Shown piece after piece: positions 1-7,156 of a stretch of DNA of 46,225 nucleotides; the stretch's first letter is position 1, and the number at the start of each line of letters is the position of its first letter. Origin of the DNA: Planobispora rosea (GTDB taxonomy: Bacteria > Actinomycetota > Actinomycetes > Streptosporangiales > Streptosporangiaceae); NCBI RefSeq assembly GCF_014648175.1, contig NZ_BMQP01000056.1, forward strand, positions 1-46,225, read 5' to 3'. Made by a program: the position numbers and the translations under genes. The notes beneath the pieces are model-generated. The model did no database searches, was not told the DNA's origin, and was given only the letters and a program-made list of their open reading frames with translations.

Positions 1-20
1 GCCGGACAATCGTTTGAAAG

Positions 21-49
21 AGGGTCACCCTTGTGGGTGGCCCTTTTTC
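21..49 (+). terminator. Rho-independent terminator of the gene upstream of the window
   Basis: A 10-bp stem (AGGGTCACCC paired with GGGTGGCCCT, one G-T pair) with a 4-base loop is followed directly by a T-run. It ends a transcript entering from the left. In actinomycetes valS commonly precedes folC, but that gene is outside the window, so its identity is only inferred. Confidence 0.8.
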
Positions 50-160
50 GCGTTTACGGGAGTGTGCCCGGACGGCGGAGTGACTCCGGCTGAGCCGCTC
101 CTTCGACTGTCTGCCCCGGTACGTCCCCCAGGCCGGTCAGGAACCCATCGCTGAGGTCAG

Positions 161-172
161 TAGGCTGGGAAC
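161..172 (+). promoter_or_regulatory. Candidate -10 box of a leaderless folC promoter
   Basis: TAGGCT (161-166) fits the actinobacterial TAnnnT -10 pattern and lies 6 bases before the folC GTG, which has no Shine-Dalgarno sequence. Transcription would start at or next to the start codon. No convincing -35 box is visible. Confidence 0.4.
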
Positions 173-1495
173 GTGGACTATCGAGCGGTTGAACTGGCAA
201 TCATGGAACGCGGCGTCGAATGGAACTTCGACCCCTCTCTCGACAGGATCGCCGCTCTCATGGACGTGCTCGGTTCCCCGCAGCGCGCCTACCCCGTCAT
301 TCATGTCGCCGGCACGAACGGCAAGTCGAGCACGACACGGATGATCGAGACCATTCTGCGTGAGCGCAATCTCCGTGTGGGGCGGTTCACCAGCCCGCAC
401 CTGGTCTCCATGCGCGAGCGCATCTGCGTCGACGGAGTCCCGCTGAGCGAAGAGCGTTTCACCGAGGTCTACGAGGATCTCCTTCCCTATCTCCAGATGA
501 TCGACGCTCAGGGGAGGCGGCTCTCCTTCTTCGAGACGCTCACCGGGATGGCCTTCGCCGCCTTCGCCGACGCGCCCGTCGACGTGGCGGTGGTCGAGAC
601 GGGGATGGGTGGCACCTTCGACGCCACCAACGTCGCCGACGGCGCCGTGGCGGTCATCACCCCCGTCTCCCTGGACCACACCGACTACCTCGGTCCCGAC
701 ATCGCGACCATCGCCGGGGAGAAGGCCGGGATCATCAAGCCCGGGGCGACCGCCGTACTGGCGCAGCAGGAACTTCCCGCGGCCGAGGTGCTGATGCGCA
801 GGGCCGTGGAGGCGGGCGCCACCGTGGCGCGGGAGGGGCTGGAGTTCGGGGTGCTCGCCCGGGAGCTGGCGGTCGGAGGGCAGCTGCTCCATCTGAAGAC
901 GCTCAAGGGTGAGTACGAGGAGATCCTCCTTCCGTTGTACGGCGCGCACCAGGCGGGGAACGCCGCCTGCGCGCTGGCGGCGGTCGAGGCGCTGACGGCC
1001 GGGGACGACCCGCTCGACCCCGAGCTGGTACGGCAGGCGTTCCTTCAGGTCCGTTCGCCCGGAAGGCTGGAGGTGGTCCGGAGGAGTCCCACGGTCCTCG
1101 TGGACGCCGGGCACAACCCGGGTGGGGTCCAGGCCACCCTGGAGGCCGTGCACGAGTCCTTCGGCTTCGCCAAGCTCATCGGGGTGGTGGCGGTGTTCGC
1201 GGACAAGGACGTGCGGGGCATCCTGGAGCTGATGGAGCCCATGCTCGACGAGATCGTGGTGACCCGGAACACCTCGCCCAGGTCCATGGACGTCTCCGAA
1301 CTGGCCGCGCTCGCCGAGCAGATCTTCGATCCCGAGCGGGTGCACAAGGTCGAGCGGCTCGACGACGCGATCGATCTCGCCATCGCGCTGGCCGACGAGG
1401 CCGGTGAGTTCAGCGGGGCCGGAGTGCTGATCACCGGGTCGGTGGTCACCGCGGGTGACGCGCGCGTGCTGCTCAAGGTGGACGGGACGGGGTGA
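173..1495 (+). CDS. folC: Bifunctional folylpolyglutamate synthase / dihydrofolate synthase
   Basis: Cytosolic Mur-ligase-fold enzyme that adds glutamate to dihydropteroate and tetrahydrofolates using ATP. The 440-residue protein has the family P-loop HVAGTNGKSST at residues 44-54 (K51 is the phosphate-binding lysine), a GMGGTFDATN segment near residue 145, and the C-terminal-domain motif DAGHNPGG near residue 310. Length is normal for the family. The GTG start is chosen because the conserved N terminus begins there and a TAnnnT box sits 6 bases upstream; there is no ribosome-binding site, so the mRNA is probably leaderless. The gene heads the usual actinobacterial folC-DUF4233-ndk series. 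Confidence 0.95.
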   Translation: MDYRAVELAIMERGVEWNFDPSLDRIAALMDVLGSPQRAYPVIHVAGTNGKSSTTRMIETILRERNLRVGRFTSPHLVSMRERICVDGVPLSEERFTEVYEDLLPYLQMIDAQGRRLSFFETLTGMAFAAFADAPVDVAVVETGMGGTFDATNVADGAVAVITPVSLDHTDYLGPDIATIAGEKAGIIKPGATAVLAQQELPAAEVLMRRAVEAGATVAREGLEFGVLARELAVGGQLLHLKTLKGEYEEILLPLYGAHQAGNAACALAAVEALTAGDDPLDPELVRQAFLQVRSPGRLEVVRRSPTVLVDAGHNPGGVQATLEAVHESFGFAKLIGVVAVFADKDVRGILELMEPMLDEIVVTRNTSPRSMDVSELAALAEQIFDPERVHKVERLDDAIDLAIALADEAGEFSGAGVLITGSVVTAGDARVLLKVDGTG

Positions 1496-1520
1496 TTCAG
1501 ATGACCCCGCCAAACCGGCT

Positions 1521-1556
1521 GACCACGATGATCCTGAAGACCACGATGATCCTGAA
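1521..1556 (+). repeat. Perfect 18-bp tandem duplication
   Basis: GACCACGATGATCCTGAA occurs at 1521-1538 and again at 1539-1556, followed by a degenerate third echo (GACCTGAAGACCATGAAG). It lies in the short gap between folC and the DUF4233 gene, outside both reading frames as annotated. It looks like replication-slippage sequence. Confidence 0.85.
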
Positions 1557-1621
1557 GACCTGAAGACCATGAAGACGACGTGGGGCCGCCAGGCGGCCGG
1601 AAGACGGCGGGAAGGCAGAAA

Positions 1622-1960
1622 ATGATCACGGTTACCCCGGGCATGCGGAGGCTCTGTGCCAGTGTGCTCGGCATGGAGGCGATCGTCGTCGGGCTCATCA
1701 CCCCGGTGGCGATCAACACGCAGGATGTCGAACCTTCCGTGGCGGTGACCGTCGGCCTCGGCCTGGCGGTCCTCTGCGTCCTGGTCATCGGCCTGCTCAA
1801 GCGCCCCTTCGCCTACATCGTGGGGAGCGTCGTCCAGGTGCTCGCGATCGCCTCCGGCTTCCTGGTGCCGACCATGTTCTTCCTCGGCGCCGTCTTCGCC
1901 GCGCTGTGGATTACCGCGATATTCGTCGCTCACCGTGTCGAGGACGTGACTTCCCGCTAA
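1622..1960 (+). CDS. DUF4233 family small membrane protein
   Basis: A 112-residue, very hydrophobic protein with about four membrane spans (around residues 14-32, 37-57, 62-80, 83-103). It matches in position and size the DUF4233 protein that follows folC in many actinobacteria; its biochemical role is unknown. ATG 1622 is preferred over the upstream in-frame GTG 1580 because GAAGG (1611-1615) lies 6 bases before it and the extra residues would be a low-complexity Gly/Arg stretch. It is probably co-transcribed with folC, 126 bases upstream, and with the transporter 11 bases downstream. Confidence 0.85.
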   Translation: MITVTPGMRRLCASVLGMEAIVVGLITPVAINTQDVEPSVAVTVGLGLAVLCVLVIGLLKRPFAYIVGSVVQVLAIASGFLVPTMFFLGAVFAALWITAIFVAHRVEDVTSR

Positions 1961-1971
1961 AGTCGGCCTAC

Positions 1972-3927
1972 ATGGCCGTTCCCCCAACGAAGCCGGAGCA
2001 GACCGTGGCCGAGGAGCCCGCTGTTCCGGCGCGAGCACCCCGTTTCTCGCTGCTGGACGCCGTCCTCGGACTGCTGGTCGCCGTGGCGCTTCCGCTGGCG
2101 ATCGTCGCCATCCCGAACACCATCTCGGTGGTGGCCGCCCTGCTGCCGCCCGACGTCTCCCAGATCGACATGATCCGGGCTCACGGGCTGGCGCTGCCCG
2201 CGATGGTCCTGACCGTTCCGCTGGCCGCGGTGGCCGTCCGCCGGATGCGGGCTGCCCCGGTCCTGGTCGGCGGGCTCACACTGCTGGCGGTCGCCGACGT
2301 GGTGGGGGGATACGCCGACTCCCCACTGCTGGTCGGTCTCCTCCGCGCCGCGCACGGCGTCGGCGCCGGTCTGCTGGTGCCGGCCACGTTGGTGGCGGTG
2401 TGGGAGCGCCCCCGGATCCTGCGCGCGGTGTGGGCGGGAGTGCTCGCGGTGAGCCTCCTGGCCGCGCAGGCCCTGGCGCTGTGGCCGCTGGACGCGGTCA
2501 CGTCGTGGCGCATCACGCTGCAGCCGTACCCGATGCTGACCGGTGTCGCCCTCGCGCTCGCGGCGCTCTATCTCGTGCTCTGGCTCAGGAGCGACGAGAG
2601 CGAAGGGCGCGCTGCGAGGATCGGCGCGCTCGGCCCCGAGCGTGGGCGGTTGCTGATGACCGCGGTGCCCGCCGTGGGCATCGCGGTGCTCGCGCTTGGC
2701 ACCACGTTCGACTGGTCGCCGGTTCTCGTGGTCGTCGCGGCGCTGCTGTCCGTTCTGGCGCTGCTGGGACTGGCGTCCGCCGGGACCTTCGCGGGAACGC
2801 GCGGCAGGGTCGCCGCCTACACCACGGTGGCGGTGGGAGCGGTCGTCCTGCCCACCGCGGCGCAGATCACCTACGTGGAGCTCCGTGGGCTGGGTGGTCC
2901 CGGGTTGTCCGGTCTCTGGCCGGCGTTCGTGATCGCCGGGGTGGCGGGCCTCGTCGCCGCCGTGCTGCTCGACCGGGCCGATGACGCGGTCATGCCGGTG
3001 GCCTCGGCGGGAGGCCTGGTCATCGTGGTGGCCGGGTTGTGCGCGGTCCGCTTCCTGCTCCCGGCCACTGACGGGCCCACGCTGGTCATCCCGTTCGCGT
3101 TGCTCGCGGTCGGCGCGGCGGTGGCGCTCACCTCGGCCCTGCGCCCGTCCGCCGTGGGCACCGCGCTCTTCGCGCTGTCGCTGTTCTTCCCCGGCGTGCT
3201 CGCGGGTTTCCTGCTGGGAAGCGGGGTCCAGTTCATGCACCTGGAGGAGGCGGACTCGCCGCGCGAACTGGTCGACGCGTTCGTGAGCGCGATGCACTGG
3301 TGGGCCTTGGTCGGCGGCATCCTCGTGGTGGTCGTGATCGTCCTCGGCGCGATCCTGACCCGTCGTTCCACGGAGGCGGGCACGGAGACGGCGGGTGAGC
3401 CGAAGGGCGGCGAAGGAGACACGGAGGCAAACGCGACAGGAAACGCGGCGGAGGTGACGGCTACGGGGGTGGGGACCGCTGAAGGAGGCCCGGCGGAGCA
3501 GCCGGTCGCGGAAACGAGGGCCGCAGGGCCGGAGCTCACCGATCTCACCGAGCTCACGGAGGTCGACGATCTCAAGAGCGCGCCCGGTGCCGAGCCTGTC
3601 TCCACCTCCACCTCCACCTTCCCCTCCGCCTCTCCCTCCGTGTCGGGTCCCGGCTCCGGAGCCCGACCCGATGCGCTCGTGGCGGCCGGGCCGGGCACGG
3701 CGGCGAAGTCCGACGCGGTGTCACCCGCGGCGACGAAACACAAGCCCGCGGCCGGAGCCCGCTCCGGGCCCGGGGCCGAGTTCGAGCCGGACGGATCTGA
3801 TCCGGACGGGTCTGGTCCGGACCGGTCTGGTCCGGATGAGTCCGGTCCGGGCGGGTCCGCACCGGCGGTGCCCTCGCCGATGTCGTCTCCGGAGGGGCCG
3901 GCGGGGGATCGGCCGACGGGTGCCTGA
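1972..3927 (+). CDS. MFS-like multi-pass membrane transporter with long disordered C-terminal tail
   Basis: A 651-residue protein. Residues 1-25 are cytosolic, and roughly residues 26-462 hold 12-14 hydrophobic helices with MFS-like arrangement, including an RRMRAAP loop and a GLLRAAHGVGAGLLVPATLV helix pair. The substrate cannot be told from sequence. From about residue 464 a 188-residue tail rich in Ala, Thr, Ser, Pro, Glu and Gly has no helix-forming pattern and ends with iterated DGSGPDRSGPDESG-like units, encoded by a short DNA repeat around 3790-3860. ATG 1972 is chosen because the open frame upstream overlaps the DUF4233 gene and reads as junk; the ribosome-binding site is weak. The gene sits between folC and ndk, where other actinomycetes have no transporter or a different one. 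Confidence 0.75.
   Translation: MAVPPTKPEQTVAEEPAVPARAPRFSLLDAVLGLLVAVALPLAIVAIPNTISVVAALLPPDVSQIDMIRAHGLALPAMVLTVPLAAVAVRRMRAAPVLVGGLTLLAVADVVGGYADSPLLVGLLRAAHGVGAGLLVPATLVAVWERPRILRAVWAGVLAVSLLAAQALALWPLDAVTSWRITLQPYPMLTGVALALAALYLVLWLRSDESEGRAARIGALGPERGRLLMTAVPAVGIAVLALGTTFDWSPVLVVVAALLSVLALLGLASAGTFAGTRGRVAAYTTVAVGAVVLPTAAQITYVELRGLGGPGLSGLWPAFVIAGVAGLVAAVLLDRADDAVMPVASAGGLVIVVAGLCAVRFLLPATDGPTLVIPFALLAVGAAVALTSALRPSAVGTALFALSLFFPGVLAGFLLGSGVQFMHLEEADSPRELVDAFVSAMHWWALVGGILVVVVIVLGAILTRRSTEAGTETAGEPKGGEGDTEANATGNAAEVTATGVGTAEGGPAEQPVAETRAAGPELTDLTELTEVDDLKSAPGAEPVSTSTSTFPSASPSVSGPGSGARPDALVAAGPGTAAKSDAVSPAATKHKPAAGARSGPGAEFEPDGSDPDGSGPDRSGPDESGPGGSAPAVPSPMSSPEGPAGDRPTGA
3790..3862 (+). 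repeat. Short coding repeat (GGTCTGGTCCGGAC-like units)
   Basis: Five imperfect 15-base units, consensus close to TCTGGTCCGGACGGG, encode the acidic Gly/Ser/Pro tail of the transporter. The period is a multiple of three, so copy-number change keeps the frame. Confidence 0.6.
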
Positions 3928-4019
3928 GCTCGCCGCTCACGGGAGATCCGGCCGGGGGCGATAAACTTTCGCCCGTTCACCGCAGTCTGCGGGTCATCCA
4001 TGTTCGAAGGAGAACATCA

Positions 4020-4430
4020 GTGTCCGAGCGCACTCTTGTCCTGATCAAGCCCGACGGCGTCGCGCGTGGTCTCATCGGCGACGTGATCGCCCGCATCGAG
4101 CGTAAGGGCCTGAAGGTCGTGGCGATGGACCTGCGCACCCTGGACGCCGACACCGCCAAGGCTCACTACGCCGAGCACTCCGAGCGGCCGTTCTTCGGTG
4201 AGCTGGTCGAGTTCATCACCTCCGGCCCGCTCGTGGCGATGGTGCTCGAGGGCCCCCGCGCCGTCGAGGCATTCCGCGCCCTGGCCGGCCTGACCGACCC
4301 GGTCAAGTCCGCGCCGGGCACCATCCGCGGCGACCACGCCCTGGAGATCGGTGAGAACGTGGTCCACGGCTCCGACTCCCCCGAGTCCGCCGCCCGCGAG
4401 ATCAAGATCTTCTTCCCGGACCGCTTCTGA
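4020..4430 (+). CDS. ndk: Nucleoside diphosphate kinase
   Basis: Transfers the gamma-phosphate of ATP to nucleoside diphosphates through a phosphohistidine, balancing NTP and dNTP pools in the cytosol. The 136-residue protein is the normal length. It starts ERTLVLIKPDGVARGLIG, the family N terminus with the nucleotide-binding lysine, and carries the catalytic histidine H116 in NVVHGSDS. A strong AAGGAG lies 8 bases before the GTG start. The gene has its own leader after the transporter and is followed by a good terminator, so it is probably monocistronic or the last gene of the folC operon. Confidence 0.97.
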   Translation: MSERTLVLIKPDGVARGLIGDVIARIERKGLKVVAMDLRTLDADTAKAHYAEHSERPFFGELVEFITSGPLVAMVLEGPRAVEAFRALAGLTDPVKSAPGTIRGDHALEIGENVVHGSDSPESAAREIKIFFPDRF

Positions 4431-4468
4431 CCGTCCGGTAGCAGTCGTCCGGCCGGGTTCTCCGGCGC

Positions 4469-4516
4469 CATCGGGCCTCGTCATCCCCTGGGGATGGCGG
4501 GGCCCGATGCGTTTTT
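4469..4516 (+). terminator. Rho-independent terminator after ndk
   Basis: CATCGGGCC (4469-4477) pairs with GGCCCGATG (4501-4509), and an inner arm CGTCATCCC pairs with GGGATGGCG. A T-run follows at 4512-4516. The long GC-rich stem plus T-tract is a classical terminator separating ndk from the mre operon. Confidence 0.9.
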
Positions 4517-4549
4517 CGGTACTAAAGATTTTTATGGGGCAAGACGGCT

Positions 4550-4555
4550 CATAAT
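4550..4555 (+). promoter_or_regulatory. Candidate -10 box of the mreB operon
   Basis: CATAAT matches five of six bases of the -10 consensus and lies about 90 bases before mreB in a relatively AT-rich leader. No clear -35 element is seen at the proper distance, so this is a weak call. Confidence 0.3.
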
Positions 4556-4641
4556 GCGGATAGTTGGGTACGTGTGGTTACGTTTCCACTCCATTCCGTA
4601 ATTTCCGCCGGTGACCGGACGGAAGGAAGGCAGGCTTCCTC

Positions 4642-5673
4642 ATGGGTGGCAAGCTGACGTTCCTCGGCCGCGACATGGCGGTTGACCTGGGTACGGCCAA
4701 CACTCTCATCTACGTGCGAGGCCAAGGCGTCGTCCTCAACGAACCCTCCGTCGTCGCGATCAACACGACCACGGGAAAGATCGTGGCGATCGGCATCGAG
4801 GCCAAGCGAATGATCGGCCGAACCCCAAGCAACGTCGTGGCCGTACGGCCGCTCAGGAACGGGGTCATCTCGGACTTCGAGGTCACCGAGCGGATGCTCC
4901 GCTACTTCATCCAGCGGGTGTTCAAACGCCGTGTCCTGGGCAAACCACGCATCATCATCGCGGTCCCGAGCGGGATCACCAGCATCGAGCAGCGCGCGGT
5001 GAGGGAGGCCGCCTACCAGGCGGGAGCCCGGAAGGTCTACATCGTCCAGGAACCGATGGCGGCGGCCATCGGGGCGGGGCTCCCGGTGCACGAGCCGACC
5101 GGCAACATGGTGGTCGACATCGGCGGGGGCACCACCGAGGTCGCCGTCATCTCGATGGGCGGCATGGTGACCAGCCAGTCGATCCGGGTGGGCGGCGACG
5201 AGCTGGACCAGGCGATCATCTCCTTCGCGAAGAAGGAGCACTCCCTCATGCTCGGCGAGTGCACCGCCGAGGAGATCAAGATATCGATCGGCTCGGCCTG
5301 CGCCCTGCCGGAGGAGAAACACGCCGAGATCCGGGGCCGCGACCTGGTGAGCGGTCTGCCGAGGACGGCGGTCGTGTCCGCGGCGGAGATCCGTACGGCC
5401 ACCGAGGAACAGGTCGGCTCGATCGTGGACGTCGTCAAGACGACGCTGGACAGGTGCCCGCCGGAGCTCTCCGGCGACCTGATGGACCGGGGCATCGCGA
5501 TCACCGGGGGCGGGGCGCTCCTGGCCGGGCTGGACGAGCGGCTCAGGGACGAGACGGGTATGCCGATCCACCGGGTGGACAACGCCCTGGACGCGGTCGC
5601 CCTGGGATCGGGCAAGTGCGTCGAGGACTTCGAGGCGTTGCAGCAGGTCCTCGTCCCGGAACAGCGGCGCTGA
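4642..5673 (+). CDS. mreB: Rod-shape-determining actin homologue MreB
   Basis: Actin-fold ATPase that forms membrane-associated filaments and positions the elongasome; in sporulating actinomycetes it mainly supports spore-wall assembly. The 343-residue protein has phosphate-1 motif VDLGTANTLIYVRG (around residues 14-27), phosphate-2 motif VVDIGGGTTEVAVISMGG (around residues 155-172), and adenosine motif ITGGGALLAGL near residue 287. An AAGGAAGG stretch precedes the ATG by a slightly long spacer. It is the first gene of a five-gene unit, mreB-mreC-mreD-mrdA-rodA. Confidence 0.97.
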   Translation: MGGKLTFLGRDMAVDLGTANTLIYVRGQGVVLNEPSVVAINTTTGKIVAIGIEAKRMIGRTPSNVVAVRPLRNGVISDFEVTERMLRYFIQRVFKRRVLGKPRIIIAVPSGITSIEQRAVREAAYQAGARKVYIVQEPMAAAIGAGLPVHEPTGNMVVDIGGGTTEVAVISMGGMVTSQSIRVGGDELDQAIISFAKKEHSLMLGECTAEEIKISIGSACALPEEKHAEIRGRDLVSGLPRTAVVSAAEIRTATEEQVGSIVDVVKTTLDRCPPELSGDLMDRGIAITGGGALLAGLDERLRDETGMPIHRVDNALDAVALGSGKCVEDFEALQQVLVPEQRR

Positions 5674-5686
5674 TGAAGGGACGCCG

Positions 5687-6592
5687 ATGAGGGACACACG
5701 CCGGACCCGGGCGATCATGGGGCTGCTGCTGGCCATGGCGCTGGTGCTCATGACCGTGGACAGCCGCACGGGGGAGGGGTCGCCCCTCAGCCTGCTCAAG
5801 GGGGCCGGCACGACCGTGTTCGGTGCGGCCGAGCAGGTGGGGGCGGACGTGGTGCGGCCGGTGACCCGGTTCGTCGCCGCGCTGGTGGACGCGCCGGGGG
5901 CGCAGCGGCGGATGGAGGAGCTGACCCGCGAGAACGACCGGCTCCGGCAGGACCTGGCCGCGCAGACGCTCGACCGCAGCCGCTCCGAGCAGCTGCGCAG
6001 CCTGCTGAGCACCGCGGGGGCCGGCGGGTACACGATCGTGCCCGCCCATGTGATCGCCAGGCGCGGTGTGCCCGGGTTCGAGGAGGCCGTGGAGATCGAC
6101 GCGGGCGAGGCCGACGGAGTGCGGCCGGACATGACGGTACTGAGCGGCGCCGGGCTGGTCGGCAGGGTGATCCGGGTGGGGCCGTCCACCTCGACCGTGC
6201 TGCTGATCAGCGACCTCGGCTCGGCGACGGGGGCGCGGCTGGAGGGCAGCGGCGAGATCGGGGTGGTGAACGGGGCCGGGGAGCAGGGCCGCCTGCTCCA
6301 CTTCCGGCTGCTCGACTCCACCGCCCCGCTCGCCCCCGGCCAGCGGATCGTGAGCTTCGGCTCCCACCGCGGCGCGCCGTACGTGGCGGGAGTGCCGATC
6401 GGGGTGATCGAGCGGGTGGAGGCGACGCCGGGCGAGCTGACCAGGATCGCCTACGCGCGGCCGTACGCCGATCTGACCGCGCTGGACGTGGTCGGGGTGG
6501 TGGTGCGGCAGCCGCGACGCGATCCGCGTGACGCGGTCCTGCCGCCCGCACCCCCGGAGTCGTCCGCGAGCACGAAACGTGAGGGGGCCTGA
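5687..6592 (+). CDS. mreC: Rod-shape-determining protein MreC
   Basis: Bitopic scaffold that links MreB filaments to PBP2/RodA and the peptidoglycan machinery outside the membrane. The 301-residue protein has one N-terminal membrane anchor (about residues 8-22), a coiled coil (about residues 75-110, EELTRENDRLRQDLAAQTLD), and a beta-rich MreC domain with GLVGRVIRVGPSTSTVLLI and SFGSHRGAPYVAGVPIG. Length is normal. GAAGGGA lies shortly before the ATG, and only 13 bases separate it from mreB. Confidence 0.95.
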   Translation: MRDTRRTRAIMGLLLAMALVLMTVDSRTGEGSPLSLLKGAGTTVFGAAEQVGADVVRPVTRFVAALVDAPGAQRRMEELTRENDRLRQDLAAQTLDRSRSEQLRSLLSTAGAGGYTIVPAHVIARRGVPGFEEAVEIDAGEADGVRPDMTVLSGAGLVGRVIRVGPSTSTVLLISDLGSATGARLEGSGEIGVVNGAGEQGRLLHFRLLDSTAPLAPGQRIVSFGSHRGAPYVAGVPIGVIERVEATPGELTRIAYARPYADLTALDVVGVVVRQPRRDPRDAVLPPAPPESSASTKREGA

Positions 6593-7156
6593 ATGACGAG
6601 CCGTGACACGGCCGGTCTGATACTGATCGTGGCGGTGATGATCGCCCAGGTGACGCTCGTCAACCGGCTGCCGCTGCCCGGTGGGATAGCGCCCGACCTG
6701 GCGCTGCTCGTCGTGGTGGGGTTCGCGCTGGTGCACGGGGCGGAGGCCGGGGCGATCACGGGGTTCTGCGCCGGGCTGCTCGGCGACGTCGTGCCGCCCG
6801 CCGTCCACCTGACCGGGGAGCACGCGCTGGTGCTGTGCCTGGTCGGGTACGCGGCGGGCCGCGTGGTGGAGCAGGCCCCGGACACCGGGCCGCTGGTGGC
6901 GCTGGGCGGCGCGGCGGCCGGACCGGTGCTCGCGGCGGTGGCCGGCGCGGCGTTCGGCGGCGTCCCGGTCGGCCCGGTCGTGCTGGCCGACCGGCTCGTC
7001 CCGGCGGTGGTGTGCAACGTGCTGGCCGCACCGCCGGTGGTGTGGGGGGTGATCCGGGTCTTCCGGGGCCGGACGCGGGTCGCGGAGCGGACGGAGTTCG
7101 AGGTGCCGGGCCGGGTGCGCTACGGCGTGCGCGGGCCCCTGCGGAGCCGGTCGTGA
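6593..7156 (+). CDS. mreD: Rod-shape-determining membrane protein MreD
   Basis: Small polytopic membrane protein of the elongasome. The 187 residues contain about five hydrophobic spans and begin with a span holding VAVMIAQVTLVNRLPLPGG, followed by PDLALLVVVGFALVHG, as in MreD proteins. The ATG follows the mreC stop codon with no gap, with GAGGGGG inside the end of mreC as ribosome-binding site. Its last bases overlap the start of mrdA (GTGA), so mreC, mreD and mrdA are translationally coupled. The C-terminal 30 residues are polar and cytosolic. Confidence 0.92.
   Translation: MTSRDTAGLILIVAVMIAQVTLVNRLPLPGGIAPDLALLVVVGFALVHGAEAGAITGFCAGLLGDVVPPAVHLTGEHALVLCLVGYAAGRVVEQAPDTGPLVALGGAAAGPVLAAVAGAAFGGVPVGPVVLADRLVPAVVCNVLAAPPVVWGVIRVFRGRTRVAERTEFEVPGRVRYGVRGPLRSRS

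Noticed and set aside
3790..3862. CRISPR-like repeat array
   Set aside because: Units are 15 bases without spacers, in frame within a coding tail. No CRISPR array or cas gene occurs in the window.
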